The notes under the pieces: model-generated | The model's database searches: none | What the model was told of the DNA's origin: nothing | What the model saw: the letters and a program-made list of their open reading frames with translations, nothing else | Made by a program: the position numbers and the translations under genes | Assembly: GCA_007115705.1 (NCBI GenBank) | Contig: QXEO01000236.1 | Span: forward strand, 588,701 to 652,700 | Length of the DNA stretch: 64,000 nucleotides | Origin: Dactylis glomerata | Lineage: Eukaryota; Streptophyta; Magnoliopsida; Poales; Poaceae | Direction of reading: 5' to 3' | Shown: positions 62,858-64,000 of the stretch, piece by piece | How the letters are laid out: every line of letters begins with the position of its first letter | Position numbering within the stretch: position 1 is the first letter of the stretch

Positions 62858-64000
62858 TCTCCACTTAGGCCAAAAGCCTAAGCTTGGGGGAGGTACGACG
62901 ACGATGCACTCATCTACATATCATATTTTGTCGGACCTTTGTATATCCATGTTCCGCTTTCTCTAGTGTTCTCGTTCTTATTTCTGCTTTCCAAAACACA
63001 AAAAGACCAAAAATATTTCCGTTGTTTCTCTCTATTTGGTTCTTTGGTTTTCTACCTTTGGTTTGCTTTACTTGCTATTTTGGTTTGCTATTTGAAAAAT
63101 CCAAAAATATTTTGCTTTGTTTGCTATTTCCTTTCGTTCTTGTTTAAAAAATCGAAAACCCAAAAATATTTGTTGTTCTTCTTCGGTTTTGTAAAGTTTG
63201 TTGCAGAGTTCAGTCTCCCGTTACTCCATTGGAGCTTGGTATTCACTTTATATTATTCAAGCCACACAAGTGAAGAGCAATAATGATGACATATGACAAT
63301 CCGAGATGCGGTAAGAGGCTGGTATGAACTCTATTTGTTTTCATTTTTGTACATATACATCCATGTGGACATGCTTAGTCGGTTCATGTAAGGTATATGT
63401 TATCTAATGGATGCTTTGTAGTTCTTGCTTTCATATGATTAGTTTCAATTTACTATTAGCTTGTAGCATGTCATGTAGATGCTTGCATGCATTGTTTTAT
63501 TATCATAATGGTATGTTATTGTGGTATCCTCCTCTGAAAGTTTCATTTGAATCGACTTGGCCCATGCTCAAGCATGCATATGACTAAACAAAAGGTCAAT
63601 TAAGCCTCGATGATTTACTTTGCCTCAGAGTTCTTGTATCATTTTTATGCCTATATTAATTTTGTTTTGTCGCAAGCATGATTATGACAGTTATTGCTCT
63701 CTCGATTGTCACTTCCCAGTCTTTTGCTAGCCTTCACTTGTACTGAGTATGAGCTCTACTCGTGCATCCAATTACCAAGAACCAAGTCTTCCAAAGAGTC
63801 CACTATAAATTCCTATGCATGGTATTTGTAAGCCATTCCAAGTAAATTTTCATGTGCTACCTTTCAAAACTTTCAACTACTTCTCATTTTGTGCCACTGT
63901 TTTTAGCTCATGGGGACGTAGTGGTCGGAATTTCTATCTTCCATATTAAATTAAGTACCCCTCGACTAGGCAGCTTCATCTGCTCGTCATTAATTTTGCA
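62858..64000 (+). other. AT-rich 3' internal region of element D
   Basis: After the ORF stop comes AAGCTTGGGGGAGG (62881-62894), a motif common downstream of such ORFs in Triticeae elements, then T-rich DNA with AAATATTT and TTTGTTT-type repeats. No gene and no 3' LTR start were seen before the window ends. Confidence 0.55.

Larger units (their letters stand above)
56803..64000 (+). mobile_element. Athila-like Ty3/gypsy element D, runs off the window
   Basis: The 5' LTR at 56803-58191 is followed by PBS, gag, a protease remnant, a leader-like block and a 3' ORF. No RT, RNase H or integrase motif is found between the protease and the 3' ORF (60820-61770), so the copy or family is non-autonomous. 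I would place it near the Sabrina/WHAM type elements from memory. The 3' LTR and target-site duplication lie outside the window. Confidence 0.85.

Noticed and set aside
1..64000. tRNA, rRNA, CRISPR or prokaryotic operon signals
   Set aside because: None recognised; tRNA-like words are only retrotransposon primer binding sites.

Overview
The window looks like gene-poor nuclear DNA from a large-genome grass, most likely Triticeae (wheat, barley, Aegilops or rye type). That reading rests on nested LTR retrotransposons of kinds I associate with Triticeae, grass-type LINE tails, hAT- and Mutator-like MITEs, Helitron-like ends and plant splice sites. No bacterial-type operon, rRNA, tRNA or CRISPR array was recognised. 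Family names below come from memory and were not checked against a TE library.

Layout. 1-15313: decayed Ty1/copia element (5' end outside the window; pol at 1-2866, PPT and 3' LTR at 14831-15313). Its 3' region carries a solo LTR (2953-14736, TSD TTGAG). Inside that solo LTR sits full-length Tat-lineage Ty3/gypsy element A on the minus strand (3554-13663, 918-bp LTRs, TSD CTAGA). 15314-19089: CACTA-like terminus, a palindromic MITE and unassigned low-copy DNA. About 19000-30548: a LINE-like sequence split by a hAT-type MITE (19090-29838, TSD CTTGGGAA), itself split by gag-only copia/sirevirus-like element C (19441-29799, TSD ACCTC). 30700-32139: candidate Helitron. 32141-34533: low-copy DNA with a diverged, collinear relative at 50040-52360.

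34534-49995: element B, a second Tat-lineage gypsy element on the minus strand, with 3173-bp direct repeats that differ at only about five sites. 50040-56802: low-copy DNA, a minus-strand LINE-like element, MITEs and a roughly 2.2-kb inverted repeat whose outer ends resemble Helitron 3' termini. 56803-64000: element D, an Athila-like gypsy element with 5' LTR, gag, protease and a further ORF in the env position, but no visible RT or integrase; it runs off the window.

The most interesting content is cargo carried antisense to the retrotransposons. Element A has a plus-strand 254-codon ORF with an AT-hook and a B3-like DNA-binding region, preceded by its own TATA box. Element B has two plus-strand genes: a 165-aa very acidic protein encoded inside the LTR, and a six-exon gene for a plant mobile domain (PMD) plus coiled-coil protein. 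Its five introns have GT-AG ends, all are phase 0, and every internal exon is a multiple of three. In element B the LTR appears to hold a divergent promoter pair, one TATA for genomic RNA and one for the cargo. Element D has a GC-rich hairpin in its LTR, repeated before its downstream ORF with different but still paired stem bases.

Sequence-level reading gave the TSDs, LTR boundaries, frames and splice sites. Protein family calls are motif recognition by eye.
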